From Pseudofrankia saprophytica (GTDB lineage Bacteria > Actinomycetota > Actinomycetes > Frankiales > Frankiaceae), in the NCBI RefSeq assembly GCF_000235425.2, contig NZ_KI912266.1:7893130-7957129 (forward strand): a stretch of DNA of 64,000 bases. The letters are read 5' to 3'. Shown in pieces: positions 9,123 through 17,149 of the stretch (position 1 is its first letter; each line of letters opens with the position of its first letter). The translations under genes were made by a program, and so were the position numbers. The notes under the pieces were generated by a model. The model ran no database searches. It was not told the DNA's origin and worked only from the letters and a program-made list of their open reading frames with translations.

Positions 9123-9647
9123 CTACGTCGCGGGCGGGAGCAGGACCTCCATGCCGTACTCCGGCGCGAGTGCTACGGCTCGCCGCAGTCGCACCTCGCG
9201 TTCGGCGTTGCTGAGCGACGGGGCCGGGGAGGTGCGGGTTGGGACGAGATCACCGAACTCGGCAAAGTACCGTTCCAGGCCCGCTGGCGCGACGGTACAG
9301 AGCAGTCGGGCAGGGACCCGGGCCGCATTGCGGAACGCGTGGGCGGCATTGGCCGGGATGTTGGCTGATTCGCCTGCCTTCAGCCAGATAGGCGGAAGGT
9401 CACGCACGCGTACCTCCACCGAGCCCTCGAGGACTCGGAAGCACTCCTCGAAGTCGTGACGGTGCGGCGGAGGTCCACCGCCCGGCGGGATGAGCATGTC
9501 CAGCATCGCGAAGCGGCCGGCGGTCTGCTCGCCGGAGAACAGCACGGTGTAGGTGTCCCCGACGACGGCCAGGTGCGTCAGCGCGGGGTCCTCGGGCCGC
9601 GCGATCTCCACCTTTCGCACGACGTCATCCTCGGGGGGCGGCGTCAC
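9123..9647 (-). CDS. Cupin-domain protein
   Basis: 174-residue single cupin barrel. PPHRHDFEECFRVLEGSVEVRV in the first half is the metal-binding cupin motif (two His, Glu), and NIPANAAHAFRN supplies the second-motif His. The GTG start follows a weak GAGAGAT site. Function is not predictable beyond a small-molecule binding or oxygenase-like role. Divergent from a TetR gene with a clean palindrome between them, so it is probably the regulator's target. Confidence 0.82.
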   Translation of the reverse strand: MTPPPEDDVVRKVEIARPEDPALTHLAVVGDTYTVLFSGEQTAGRFAMLDMLIPPGGGPPPHRHDFEECFRVLEGSVEVRVRDLPPIWLKAGESANIPANAAHAFRNAARVPARLLCTVAPAGLERYFAEFGDLVPTRTSPAPSLSNAEREVRLRRAVALAPEYGMEVLLPPAT

Positions 9648-9766
9648 GACACATCTCTCATGTCGATCTCGGCGAGCCTCAGCCGGCCCGTCGACGCAGG
9701 CGTCGAACCTCGCGTCTGCGCCAGTTCTGCGATGTCCACCCGGGCCTCTCCTCCCCGTCTTCTGTT

Positions 9767-9784
9767 CCGGACGAAATCGTCCGG
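9767..9784. promoter_or_regulatory. Candidate TetR operator between cupin and TetR genes
   Basis: CCGGACGAAATCGTCCGG: perfect 8-base arms with an AA centre, 61 bases from the TetR start and 120 from the cupin start. Typical size and symmetry for a TetR dimer site in a divergent promoter. Confidence 0.6.
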
Positions 9785-9844
9785 ATAGCGGTAACGCTAC
9801 TTCTGCGACCTGCCACGCCGCAAGCCGCTGCGATGATGTGATCC

Positions 9845-10438
9845 GTGTCGCCCCCCGCCTCCCGCCAGACTCGTAAGGACGCGCTCCGTAACCGCGATCG
9901 GGTCCTCGACGCCGCGACCGAGCTGGTGCGGAGCGACGGGGAGAAGGTGCCGATGGCCAAGATCGCCGAACGTGCGGGCGTCGGGGTCGGGACCCTCTAC
10001 CGCCACTTCGCCACCCGCGAGGAGTTGCTCGGCGCGCTCGTCCACCGCTCGTTCGGCCTTGCCGTCGACAACGCGCGGGCGGCCGCTGCTCACCCGGGCT
10101 CCGCGCTGGACGGCATCCGGCTGTTCTTCCTGGCCACCCTGCGCGATCGCGAGCGCTTCGTCCTGCCCTTGCACGGCGGCCCGCCGGTCTTCACACCTGC
10201 CACCCGCAAGCGACAGGCGGACGTTCGCACCGCACTGCGCGGGCTCCTCGAACGCGGCAAAGCCGCCAGGGAACTGCGCGCAGACCTGACCCCCGAAGAC
10301 CTGATCGTGGCAACCTCGCTGCTGTCCCGACCGCTGCCGGGGACCGGCGACTGGGACGACCTGGCCCGTCGACAGATCGACCTGATGATCAATGGCCTCG
10401 GCCCCGGTCCACCTATGGACAAGGGGCAATCGTCCTGA
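9845..10438 (+). CDS. TetR family transcriptional regulator
   Basis: 197-residue regulator. The helix-turn-helix lies at about residues 35-65 (VPMAKIAERAGVGVGTLYRHFATREELL), followed by a helical effector domain of the common actinobacterial SbtR-like type (LFFLATLRDRERFVLPLHGG). Starts with GTG. It is read divergently from the cupin gene across the 9767-9784 palindrome, its most likely operator, implying autoregulation plus cupin control. The stop lies about 150 bases before the STAND NTPase gene; no functional link to that gene is indicated. Confidence 0.88.
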   Translation: MSPPASRQTRKDALRNRDRVLDAATELVRSDGEKVPMAKIAERAGVGVGTLYRHFATREELLGALVHRSFGLAVDNARAAAAHPGSALDGIRLFFLATLRDRERFVLPLHGGPPVFTPATRKRQADVRTALRGLLERGKAARELRADLTPEDLIVATSLLSRPLPGTGDWDDLARRQIDLMINGLGPGPPMDKGQSS

Positions 10439-10588
10439 CGGTCGCCCGCTTCGGCTCGGGGATCAGCTTGGGCTGATGAGGACGCGGGCGATCGGTCGTC
10501 GCGCAAGTCAATGGCGCCGCCGTTGGTCTGAGCAGCTTTATCGCGGACCGACGCCGAGACTGGTCGCTCAGGGTGCAATGATGCCCAG

Positions 10589-13500
10589 GTGGACAACGGG
10601 GGTCCATCTGATGAGCAGCGCCGCGAGCACCACCAGCCGGCTGGCGACACACTCCTGCCGGATGAACTGGTCGTGCTGCTCGCTCGCCTCTTCCCGGATC
10701 GGGTTGGAGCAGGCCAGCTGCTCGAGCGCGCGGGTGTGACAGTCGAGCTCCATCCATCCTGGCATGTTTCCAGCCCGCTCGAATTCTGGCGCGAGGCCGC
10801 TCGGCTGCTACGAGCCGGGATCGTCCCGAACGGGCCCCGGCGCCTCCTCGAGGCCGCAGTCGCCGAAAGGCCGGAACAACACTTGCTGCGGGACGCGGCG
10901 GAGCAGAGTGGAGCGACTCCGCCGGGCCGCTCGGACTTCGGTCCTGTGTCAGGTGAGGTCGAGCATTTCGAAGCGACTCAGGAACTGTCGCGATCTCTCC
11001 TCGAGGTCCTCCTCGGCCGGCTGAGCACCGTGGACCTGACAAGCCACTGGGTGGTAAGCCTCGAAGACCACTGGTCCGAGAGCCGCTACGTCGAGCTTGC
11101 GGTCAGCTCCGACCGGGACCCAACGTGGGGCGCGGCCACTCTCGACACCGCGCTCGAGCGGCACGACGAGCCGTTGACAGTTCTGGAGGGCGAGGCTGGA
11201 TCCGGCAAGAGCGTGTCCTTGCGCGAAGTCGCCCGACGACGCTATGACGAAGCGCTCCGAAACGCAGCCCTGCCTGCCATCCTCCCGATTTATGTGAACC
11301 TGCGGGAGCTGGCCGCAGGCCAGGCTCTGGTAGATTCCTCGGCCGTCGAGTCCTGCGCTATGGACCAGCTAGCAGCGGGCTGTGAAGGTGACCTGAGGAA
11401 GTTCGCTGAGGCAGAGTTCCGACGCAGATCATCCAGCGGTGGCCTGTTCTTCATCTTCGACTCGTTCGACGAGATCGCAGGATTACTGGACGGAGATCTC
11501 CAGGAAGGTTCCGACAAGTACAGCAGAGCAATACAGATGTTCCTCGCGAAGTATCCACGATGTCGTGCAGTAATTGCGGCGAGAGAAGTCGAGGGGCCAC
11601 ATATTCGCGGCGTCCCGCACCTCTCCATCCTTCCGATGGACGACTCTCGCAGGCGGCTACTAATCCGCCGCTCGGGGCGAGGGGCGGAATTTGTCAGTGC
11701 CCTTCTGAAAGAAGTATCCGCGGCGGACCCACGAATCCGCCGGCTGGCCGGGAATCCGACTTTCCTCGCCCTCTTGTGTCTCCACGCAGAGAGGCACGGA
11801 ACGCTGCCTGCGGGCGCCTACCGAGTAGTTCAGGAGTTTGTGCGCCTGCGCGCACACAAGGAAGCCGCTAAGCTTCAGCGAATATTCGGGACGACGGCTG
11901 ACGAGTTACTCGACGACGCGGCGACACTCGCGTATGTCATGTCGTCCTCACCGGAGGCGGGGTTGAACCCACCGCTGGACGTGCTAGGTCATGAGTACGC
12001 CGCGCTGGGACACGGCACGGCCGCCGATGTCACCGTGATTACTGAAGCGCTGGTACACCTAGGCCTCGCGGTCCTCGCGCCAGACCAGGGAGGGGAACCC
12101 GGGCGCAAGCGGTTCTCATTCCGAGACAGAAGCCTCCAGGGGTATTTCTCCACCGCTTATGTCGAGAAACATGTCGGCTCTGTTGACCCGGGCGTCATGG
12201 TTCGCCGAGCCATCTGGCACGACACCGCAGTCTTCCTCCTTGAATCGGCGTCGGTGGCGGCGCCACGACTGGTCACCGAGATCGGGCTCATCCTGTCCTC
12301 CGCATCGACGTCAACCAGCAAGTCGCAAAGCGTCACGAAAAGGCAGCCAGGTGACGTCGCGGCCGATCACAGTCCAGCCGAACACGGGATCGATCATTCG
12401 CGGCTGGCCGAGGGGCTGCGCGCGATCAAGATACTCGACGAGAGCAGAATCCCCGCGAAGCTGCTACCAGCTGTCCTGGTGCGGGACGCGACGCGGCTAC
12501 TGTGCGCTCTGTGGGCAACAGGAAACCTGCTGGAGCGCAGGCAAGCCCTGCAGGTCGTCGGTGCCTGGTGCCCCACGGACGGCGCCGTCCGCCTGATCGG
12601 TGACGGCCTCCGCAGCGGCAGCGAGGTCCTCCGGGAGATCGCCTTCCAACGCGCCGGGTACCTCCAGCCAGTCCCGCCGGACATTAGAACGGCTATCCGC
12701 CGCTCGGTGACGACTCTCGGTGCCGAAAGACGGCTCCGCGCGGGACTCTCAGAACTCACGCCGCGGCTCCGGCGCCTCGGCGACCCGGCCGACTTCACCG
12801 TGGTCGATAGCTGGGGCCGCGCATTGTCCTGGATTCTGCCCATCGCGCTGCTGGCCGCGGCGGTGCCGTCTCACGACACGCAGCCCACCAGGCTGAGCGT
12901 GCGGCTGCTGGTGACAGCCCTCCTGGTGATACTTCTCCAGGCAATCCGCGGGAGTCCTCCGCTGTCATGGTGGCCAAACCGATCGGTGACGGCGAGGGTC
13001 CTAGCCACAAGATTCGCGTCGAACAGACCGCCAACGGTGACCCTCTGGTCCAGCTACCTTCTGCTCGGCGCCTGCACGACCGGGCTGACTTTCGCTGGCG
13101 CGACCACCCCTGTCTCGGGCGTGATCTCGGCGGCGGCCGTCGGCTATATCGTTGCCCTGACCCCCTGCCTTCTCCTGGTCCTGGCCGCCGACGCCCGCCC
13201 GGCGTGGTACGCGTTCGTCCTGCCCTGGATCGTGCTGGGGCACGCACGGCTGTTCAGGTCGCAGTCGATGGCCTGGATCGGCACAGCGTCAGCCGGCGCC
13301 GCGCTGACTCTTCTGTCGGTCGTCCTTCCGCGGAAATATCTGACACCCGACCACACGGCAATCTCGGCGCTCGCGATCGGCTCCGCTCTCACATACCTGC
13401 TCCTCATTCGCCCGCTGCTACGGTTCGTCGTCGATCAGCAGGATCGCCAGAAGATCAGGCCGGCGAATCTGGCGCCTCTCCGGTCGGCCTCAGACCTTCT

Positions 13501-14005
13501 CGATCTCCTTTCCTGCCTGCACTCCGCCACACACTGCGTCACGGCGCTTTCAACCGTTCGTGAGCGGATGATTCTGCAGCCGGTGGCCGAGAACGTCGCC
13601 GTCGTGGCGGACCTCCTGGATCTGGTGAGGAACGCGCACATCCAGGGCCGTAAAGCGTGGTCGTTCTGGACGACTCGTTCGAAGGATCAGCCAGTCGGCC
13701 GCTCGCCGGCTTCTAGCACCTGGGCCGGATCGCGGCGCGGGCGCCGCTGCCTGCGACGCCTCGGTAAGGACGCCCTCCCAGCCCTTGACGAGCTCGTGCG
13801 GCTTTACGACGAGCTCAGCGCCACGCCGCAGACAGCTAGCCGCGTTCCATGGCTATCCCCCGTAACACCGGGAGACCATCGCCGCCCAAGAAGCTCGGTC
13901 CGGCAACGGCCATTGATGTTTGGAGTTCAAAGAGTTCGTCAGACCTTCGGCGGCTCCCAGCGGGAGACCGACGAACGTCATCACGGGGGGCGTAGTGAAC
14001 GATAG
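10589..14005 (+). CDS. STAND NTPase: effector-associated domain, NACHT ATPase, multi-span membrane region
   Basis: 1138 residues. The N-terminal 85 or so (LLPDELVVLLARLFPDRVGAGQLL and later FWREAARLLRAGIVP) look like a small helical effector-associated domain (EAD) that recruits a partner carrying the same domain. The NACHT ATPase follows: Walker A GEAGSGKS near 200-207, Walker B-like FFIFDSFDE near 285-293, and a NACHT-type winged-helix region to about 560. Residues of about 740-950 contain several hydrophobic spans (ILPIALLAAAVPS, LLVTALLVILLQAI, AAAVGYIVALTPCLLLVLA), so the C-terminus is membrane-embedded. GTG start with a weak site. STAND proteins are oligomerising switches in signalling and anti-phage immunity; the trigger here is unknown. 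The next gene overlaps by 11 bases. Confidence 0.82.
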   Translation: MDNGGPSDEQRREHHQPAGDTLLPDELVVLLARLFPDRVGAGQLLERAGVTVELHPSWHVSSPLEFWREAARLLRAGIVPNGPRRLLEAAVAERPEQHLLRDAAEQSGATPPGRSDFGPVSGEVEHFEATQELSRSLLEVLLGRLSTVDLTSHWVVSLEDHWSESRYVELAVSSDRDPTWGAATLDTALERHDEPLTVLEGEAGSGKSVSLREVARRRYDEALRNAALPAILPIYVNLRELAAGQALVDSSAVESCAMDQLAAGCEGDLRKFAEAEFRRRSSSGGLFFIFDSFDEIAGLLDGDLQEGSDKYSRAIQMFLAKYPRCRAVIAAREVEGPHIRGVPHLSILPMDDSRRRLLIRRSGRGAEFVSALLKEVSAADPRIRRLAGNPTFLALLCLHAERHGTLPAGAYRVVQEFVRLRAHKEAAKLQRIFGTTADELLDDAATLAYVMSSSPEAGLNPPLDVLGHEYAALGHGTAADVTVITEALVHLGLAVLAPDQGGEPGRKRFSFRDRSLQGYFSTAYVEKHVGSVDPGVMVRRAIWHDTAVFLLESASVAAPRLVTEIGLILSSASTSTSKSQSVTKRQPGDVAADHSPAEHGIDHSRLAEGLRAIKILDESRIPAKLLPAVLVRDATRLLCALWATGNLLERRQALQVVGAWCPTDGAVRLIGDGLRSGSEVLREIAFQRAGYLQPVPPDIRTAIRRSVTTLGAERRLRAGLSELTPRLRRLGDPADFTVVDSWGRALSWILPIALLAAAVPSHDTQPTRLSVRLLVTALLVILLQAIRGSPPLSWWPNRSVTARVLATRFASNRPPTVTLWSSYLLLGACTTGLTFAGATTPVSGVISAAAVGYIVALTPCLLLVLAADARPAWYAFVLPWIVLGHARLFRSQSMAWIGTASAGAALTLLSVVLPRKYLTPDHTAISALAIGSALTYLLLIRPLLRFVVDQQDRQKIRPANLAPLRSASDLLDLLSCLHSATHCVTALSTVRERMILQPVAENVAVVADLLDLVRNAHIQGRKAWSFWTTRSKDQPVGRSPASSTWAGSRRGRRCLRRLGKDALPALDELVRLYDELSATPQTASRVPWLSPVTPGDHRRPRSSVRQRPLMFGVQRVRQTFGGSQRETDERHHGGRSER

Positions 14006-14978
14006 CGACGACCAGCAGCCGGGCGCCACAGAGGCGGCCCACCTTCCGGATCCCGACCAGCAGGCTGAATCCAGCGCCGCCGAGCATGGGCGTGACCTCA
14101 CCGCGGGTAGTACCGACGGCGCAGCATCCACCAGCGGCGACCCGGACGAAGCGGAACCGGCTAACGAGGAGCGGCCACCCGACGACGGGGAACCGGCCGC
14201 ACCACCCGAGCCAGGCAGTAGGCCACAGCCACAGCCACAGGCGCGGTCGGGAGACCGCACCGAACCCTCGCCTCCGCCCAGACCGATCAACTCCCGGTCA
14301 CGGCTCCAAGCCGCCCTAGCAGCCGCAGCGATCGTGTTGGTCGCGGTGACCTTCCTGGCGACTCGCGCTGCCTATGTCAACCGCGAGGCGGCGAGCCTCA
14401 GCACGCCGACCGCGGAGACCCTGCCGACCATTCCGCCGCCGCCCGTGCTGGACGGCACCACTACTGATCCTGCCGCCGCCTCGCCAACCGAGACACCGGC
14501 GGATCCCGGAACACCCAGCCCCACCCCGTCGCCAGAGCCATCACTGCCCTACGAGGAAACGGTGACTCTCAAAGTCGATGATCTTCTGAACAGCCAGATC
14601 GATCTCGATGCCAGGCCTCCGGCCCCGGTCTGGACCATACTGTCGTCTCCACGCGGAACCGATCTCTATCTCAGCCTCAACGAGGGTCCGCGCCCGTTTC
14701 TGGCTTCCCGTGCGACCGGCACGGTCATGACCCTGTGGGATGGTCCCAACGAACCAGACCTGCCGGGCTGCTTCCAACAGGCTCTCCAGCACGGCATTCG
14801 GGAGTTCATCGATCCCAAGCCTGGCCAGCGCGTGTGCCTTGTTACCGAATGCCAGACGCTTGGATACCTGGCAGTGGACAACGCCGACCGTGCCCAGGTG
14901 ACTTTCCGTTTCATCGTGCTTGATCGGCGCACCGGCGATTGCGAGGACACCGGCGATGCCGGAATCACGAAGCTGTAG
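13995..14978 (+). CDS. Single-pass membrane protein of unknown function
   Basis: 327 residues, unrecognised. An acidic, Pro/Glu-rich cytoplasmic-type N-terminus (about 115 residues) precedes one transmembrane helix (AALAAAAIVLVAVTFLATRAAYV). A Pro/Thr-rich linker and a C-terminal domain of about 130 residues containing four Cys (around PGCFQ, QRVCLVTECQTL, GDCEDT) follow, presumably extracytoplasmic. GTG at 13995 is chosen because it follows a GGGGG stretch and overlaps the NACHT stop; the longer in-frame extension is low complexity. Translationally coupled to the STAND NTPase, so probably part of the same device. Confidence 0.65.
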   Translation: MNDSDDQQPGATEAAHLPDPDQQAESSAAEHGRDLTAGSTDGAASTSGDPDEAEPANEERPPDDGEPAAPPEPGSRPQPQPQARSGDRTEPSPPPRPINSRSRLQAALAAAAIVLVAVTFLATRAAYVNREAASLSTPTAETLPTIPPPPVLDGTTTDPAAASPTETPADPGTPSPTPSPEPSLPYEETVTLKVDDLLNSQIDLDARPPAPVWTILSSPRGTDLYLSLNEGPRPFLASRATGTVMTLWDGPNEPDLPGCFQQALQHGIREFIDPKPGQRVCLVTECQTLGYLAVDNADRAQVTFRFIVLDRRTGDCEDTGDAGITKL

Positions 14979-14991
14979 CAGAAGTGCTGGC

Positions 14992-15672
14992 GTGGCGGCG
15001 CCCGATGCCATCCCGAACAAGCGAGCCCAGAAGCCCGCGAGGGGGTCGCACGGCCGGTGGCGGCTGGCACTCGCCGCCGGCGGGATCGCGCTCACGATCG
15101 TGGCCTCGCTGCTCACGGCCGCCTGTGACACGGGGAGCCGGGCGGCCGAGCCTGTGGGCGCTGGTACCACGACGCTCGCGCCATCGGTCGAATGCGCTGT
15201 GCCCACACCACCTCTGCCCGATATCAGGGTCGAGTTTGCCCAACACGCGGGCCTGGGCCTCGGCGCCTTCTATTTTTTCATCTTCCGCCCGGTAAGCACG
15301 GGCCACGTGAACAAGCTGACAGTCGCCTTCGCCCCGCCGGCAGCATTCTTTTCCTATTATCATCTTCGCGAGGCCAACCGCCTCGCCCGGATGGACCCGC
15401 GCCTGTGCAGAGTGGTCAGCCAGCTGGTCGAGGTGTTCCGTGCCGTATTCGCGCGCGCTGAAGCCCACGCGCTGGATCCGCCCGACATGGAGAAACTCCA
15501 GGGCTGGTTCGAGGTGCTGAAATCCGCCGCGGTAAACGCCGGTGCAAGTTTTCAGAGACTACCGGTTTCAGCCGAGGACATATGCGCGATACCCGGACTC
15601 CCGGTCCCTTGCAGACCAGCACCCCTAAGCCTCTTCGGAACTGACAGTCCGAACCCGCCCGTCCCCTCTTGA
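14992..15672 (+). CDS. Putative lipoprotein or membrane-anchored exported protein
   Basis: 226 residues, unrecognised. After a basic N-terminus, a hydrophobic segment LALAAGGIALTIVASLLTAAC ends in Cys followed by DTG, compatible with a lipoprotein signal peptide although the lipobox is not perfect. The mature part has an aromatic-rich stretch (AFYFFIFRPVSTGH), a helical middle (LVEVFRAVFARAEAH) and a Pro-rich tail. GTG at 14992 is the preferred start; ATG 14956 is an alternative that would overlap the preceding gene. Third and last gene of the NACHT operon; a strong hairpin follows 15 bases past the stop. Confidence 0.6.
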   Translation: MAAPDAIPNKRAQKPARGSHGRWRLALAAGGIALTIVASLLTAACDTGSRAAEPVGAGTTTLAPSVECAVPTPPLPDIRVEFAQHAGLGLGAFYFFIFRPVSTGHVNKLTVAFAPPAAFFSYYHLREANRLARMDPRLCRVVSQLVEVFRAVFARAEAHALDPPDMEKLQGWFEVLKSAAVNAGASFQRLPVSAEDICAIPGLPVPCRPAPLSLFGTDSPNPPVPS

Positions 15673-15687
15673 CCGTGAGGACCACAT

Positions 15688-15717
15688 CCGCCGCTGAGGA
15701 CTTGTCCTCAGCGGCGG
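15688..15717 (+). terminator. Strong hairpin ending the NACHT operon
   Basis: Perfect 14-bp stem CCGCCGCTGAGGAC/GTCCTCAGCGGCGG around TT, extendable to about 19 pairs with one mismatch (15,682-15,723). It lies 15 bases after the lipoprotein stop, before the IS6-like copy. Confidence 0.7.
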
Positions 15718-15734
15718 GTGTGGATGACATGGTA

Positions 15735-16124
15735 GGGGTCTGTTGCACCGGTCGGGGCCGTGGTGTCCGCGGGGTCCACGGCATGATCGGATGATGGTTC
15801 GCTGCGGTCCTCGTCCGCCGGTCCCGGTCTCGGAGTTCACCGGGTTCCGGTTCCCGCCCGAGGTGATCGTTCTGGCTGTCCGCTGGTACCTGAGGTTCGC
15901 GCTGTCCTATCGGGACATCGAAGAGTTGCTGGCCGAACGAGGCATCGAGGTTGACCACGTGACTGTGTACCGATGGGCGCAGCGGTTCACGCCGTTGCTG
16001 GTCGAGGCGGCCCGGCCGTGCCGGCACCGTCCGGGCAGTAGGTGGTTCGTCGACGAGACGTAATGGGAAGGTCGCGGGTCGCTGGACGTACCTGTATCGT
16101 GCGATCGACCAGTTCGGCCAGGTG
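15735..16124 (+). pseudogene. IS6-like insertion sequence, truncated copy
   Basis: Begins with GGGGTCTGTTGCACCGG, an IS6-type terminus. The transposase reading starts at about 15,791 and runs through FTGFRFPPEVIVLAVRWYLRFALSYRDIEELLAERG to RWFVDET, where a short deletion and stop (16,060-16,063) break it. Homology then continues in another frame to FGQV at 16,124, where the intact sister copy begins. The second Asp and the Glu of the DDE triad are absent. Confidence 0.75.
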
Positions 16125-16941
16125 GGGCTGTTGCACTGGCCGGGTCGTGGCCTCCGCGAGGTGACGGCATGATCGGATGATGGCTCGTCGCCGTCCTCCT
16201 CCGTTGGTCCCGGCCTCGGAGTTCACCGGGTACCGATTCCCGCCCGAGGTGATCGTTCTGGCGGTTCGCTGGTACTTGAGGTTCGCGTTGTCGTACCGGG
16301 ATGTCGAAGAGCTGCTGGCCGAACGCGGCGTTGAGGTTGATCACGTGACCGTGTACAGGTGGGTGCAACGGTTCACCCCACTGCTGGTCGACGCCGCCCG
16401 GCCGCGCCGCCACAGCCCGGGTGACAGGTGGTTCGTCGACGAGACCTACATCAAGATCGCAGGTCGATGGCGGTACCTGTATCGAGCCGTTGACCAGCGC
16501 GGACAGGTCATCGACGTACTCGCCAGCGAACGGCGTGACCAGCTCGCGGCCCGCCGCTTCTTCCGCCAAGCCCTGGCCCACGGCCGCCGGCCGGTCGAGG
16601 TCACCACCGACAAGGCGCCGGTCTATCCGCGGGTCCTTGATGAGCTGCTGCCCGACGCCTGCCACGTCGACGCACGGTGGGAGAACAACCGGATCGAGTC
16701 CGACCACAGCAGACTCAAGGCGCGGCTACGGCCGATGCGCGGGCTGAAACGGCTGCGCTCGGCTCAGACGATCAGCACAGGGCACGCGCTGATCCAGAAC
16801 ATCCGCCGCGGCCACTACGAACTCGCCACCGACGCCGATCCACGGCAGCGGCTATCAGTCGCGTTCACTGAGCTCGCCCACGCCATCTGATCACCAGGCG
16901 CCGTGGCTCCGCTTGTCCCGGCTCCTCGCAACGCAACAGAC
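16125..16941 (+). mobile_element. IS6-like insertion sequence, complete copy
   Basis: Left end GGGCTGTTGCA at 16,125, right end near GCAACGCAACAGAC (about 16,928-16,941), whose complement GTCTGTTGC matches the terminus of the truncated sister copy at 15,735. It contains one intact transposase gene. It abuts the truncated copy, so it inserted into or replaced the 3' part of that copy. No target duplication could be matched, and the right boundary is approximate. Confidence 0.65.
16177..16890 (+). CDS. IS6-family DDE transposase
   Basis: 237 residues. The N-terminal HTH region (SYRDVEELLAERGVEVDHVTVYRWVQRF) precedes the catalytic core: RWFVDETYIK (first Asp), VEVTTDKAPVYP (second Asp) and WENNRIESDHSRLKARLRPMRGL (Glu). 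Length matches IS6/IS26 transposases (about 230-240). Starts at one of two adjacent ATGs. It appears intact and catalyses replicative transposition. Confidence 0.9.
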   Translation: MMARRRPPPLVPASEFTGYRFPPEVIVLAVRWYLRFALSYRDVEELLAERGVEVDHVTVYRWVQRFTPLLVDAARPRRHSPGDRWFVDETYIKIAGRWRYLYRAVDQRGQVIDVLASERRDQLAARRFFRQALAHGRRPVEVTTDKAPVYPRVLDELLPDACHVDARWENNRIESDHSRLKARLRPMRGLKRLRSAQTISTGHALIQNIRRGHYELATDADPRQRLSVAFTELAHAI

Positions 16942-16956
16942 AGTGAGGATGTTGGT

Positions 16957-17041
16957 GAGCCCCGCGCCGGTCGGTCTGACCCGGCAACAGACTGACTGCG
17001 GGTCCTGGACGGGATCTGTCGGCCGTGCCGGCGCGGGGCTC
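16957..17041 (+). ncRNA. Structured region upstream of the IS110 transposase, candidate bridge RNA
   Basis: A perfect 14-bp inverted repeat (GAGCCCCGCGCCGG at 16,957-16,970 with its complement at 17,028-17,041) encloses 57 bases. It sits in the non-coding left end of the IS110 element, the place where IS110-group elements encode their recombination-guiding bridge RNA. Only the structure and position are seen; guide loops have not been demonstrated. Confidence 0.35.
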
Positions 17042-17149
17042 GTGTGCACTCACCGGACGGGCGGGTGACCTTATAGGAGCCTGGCCAGAGGCCCCTTCAC
17101 TGTCTTGTCCGTCGCCCGGCTGGTGCGTGCCGCCCTGTCGGTCGAGGTG

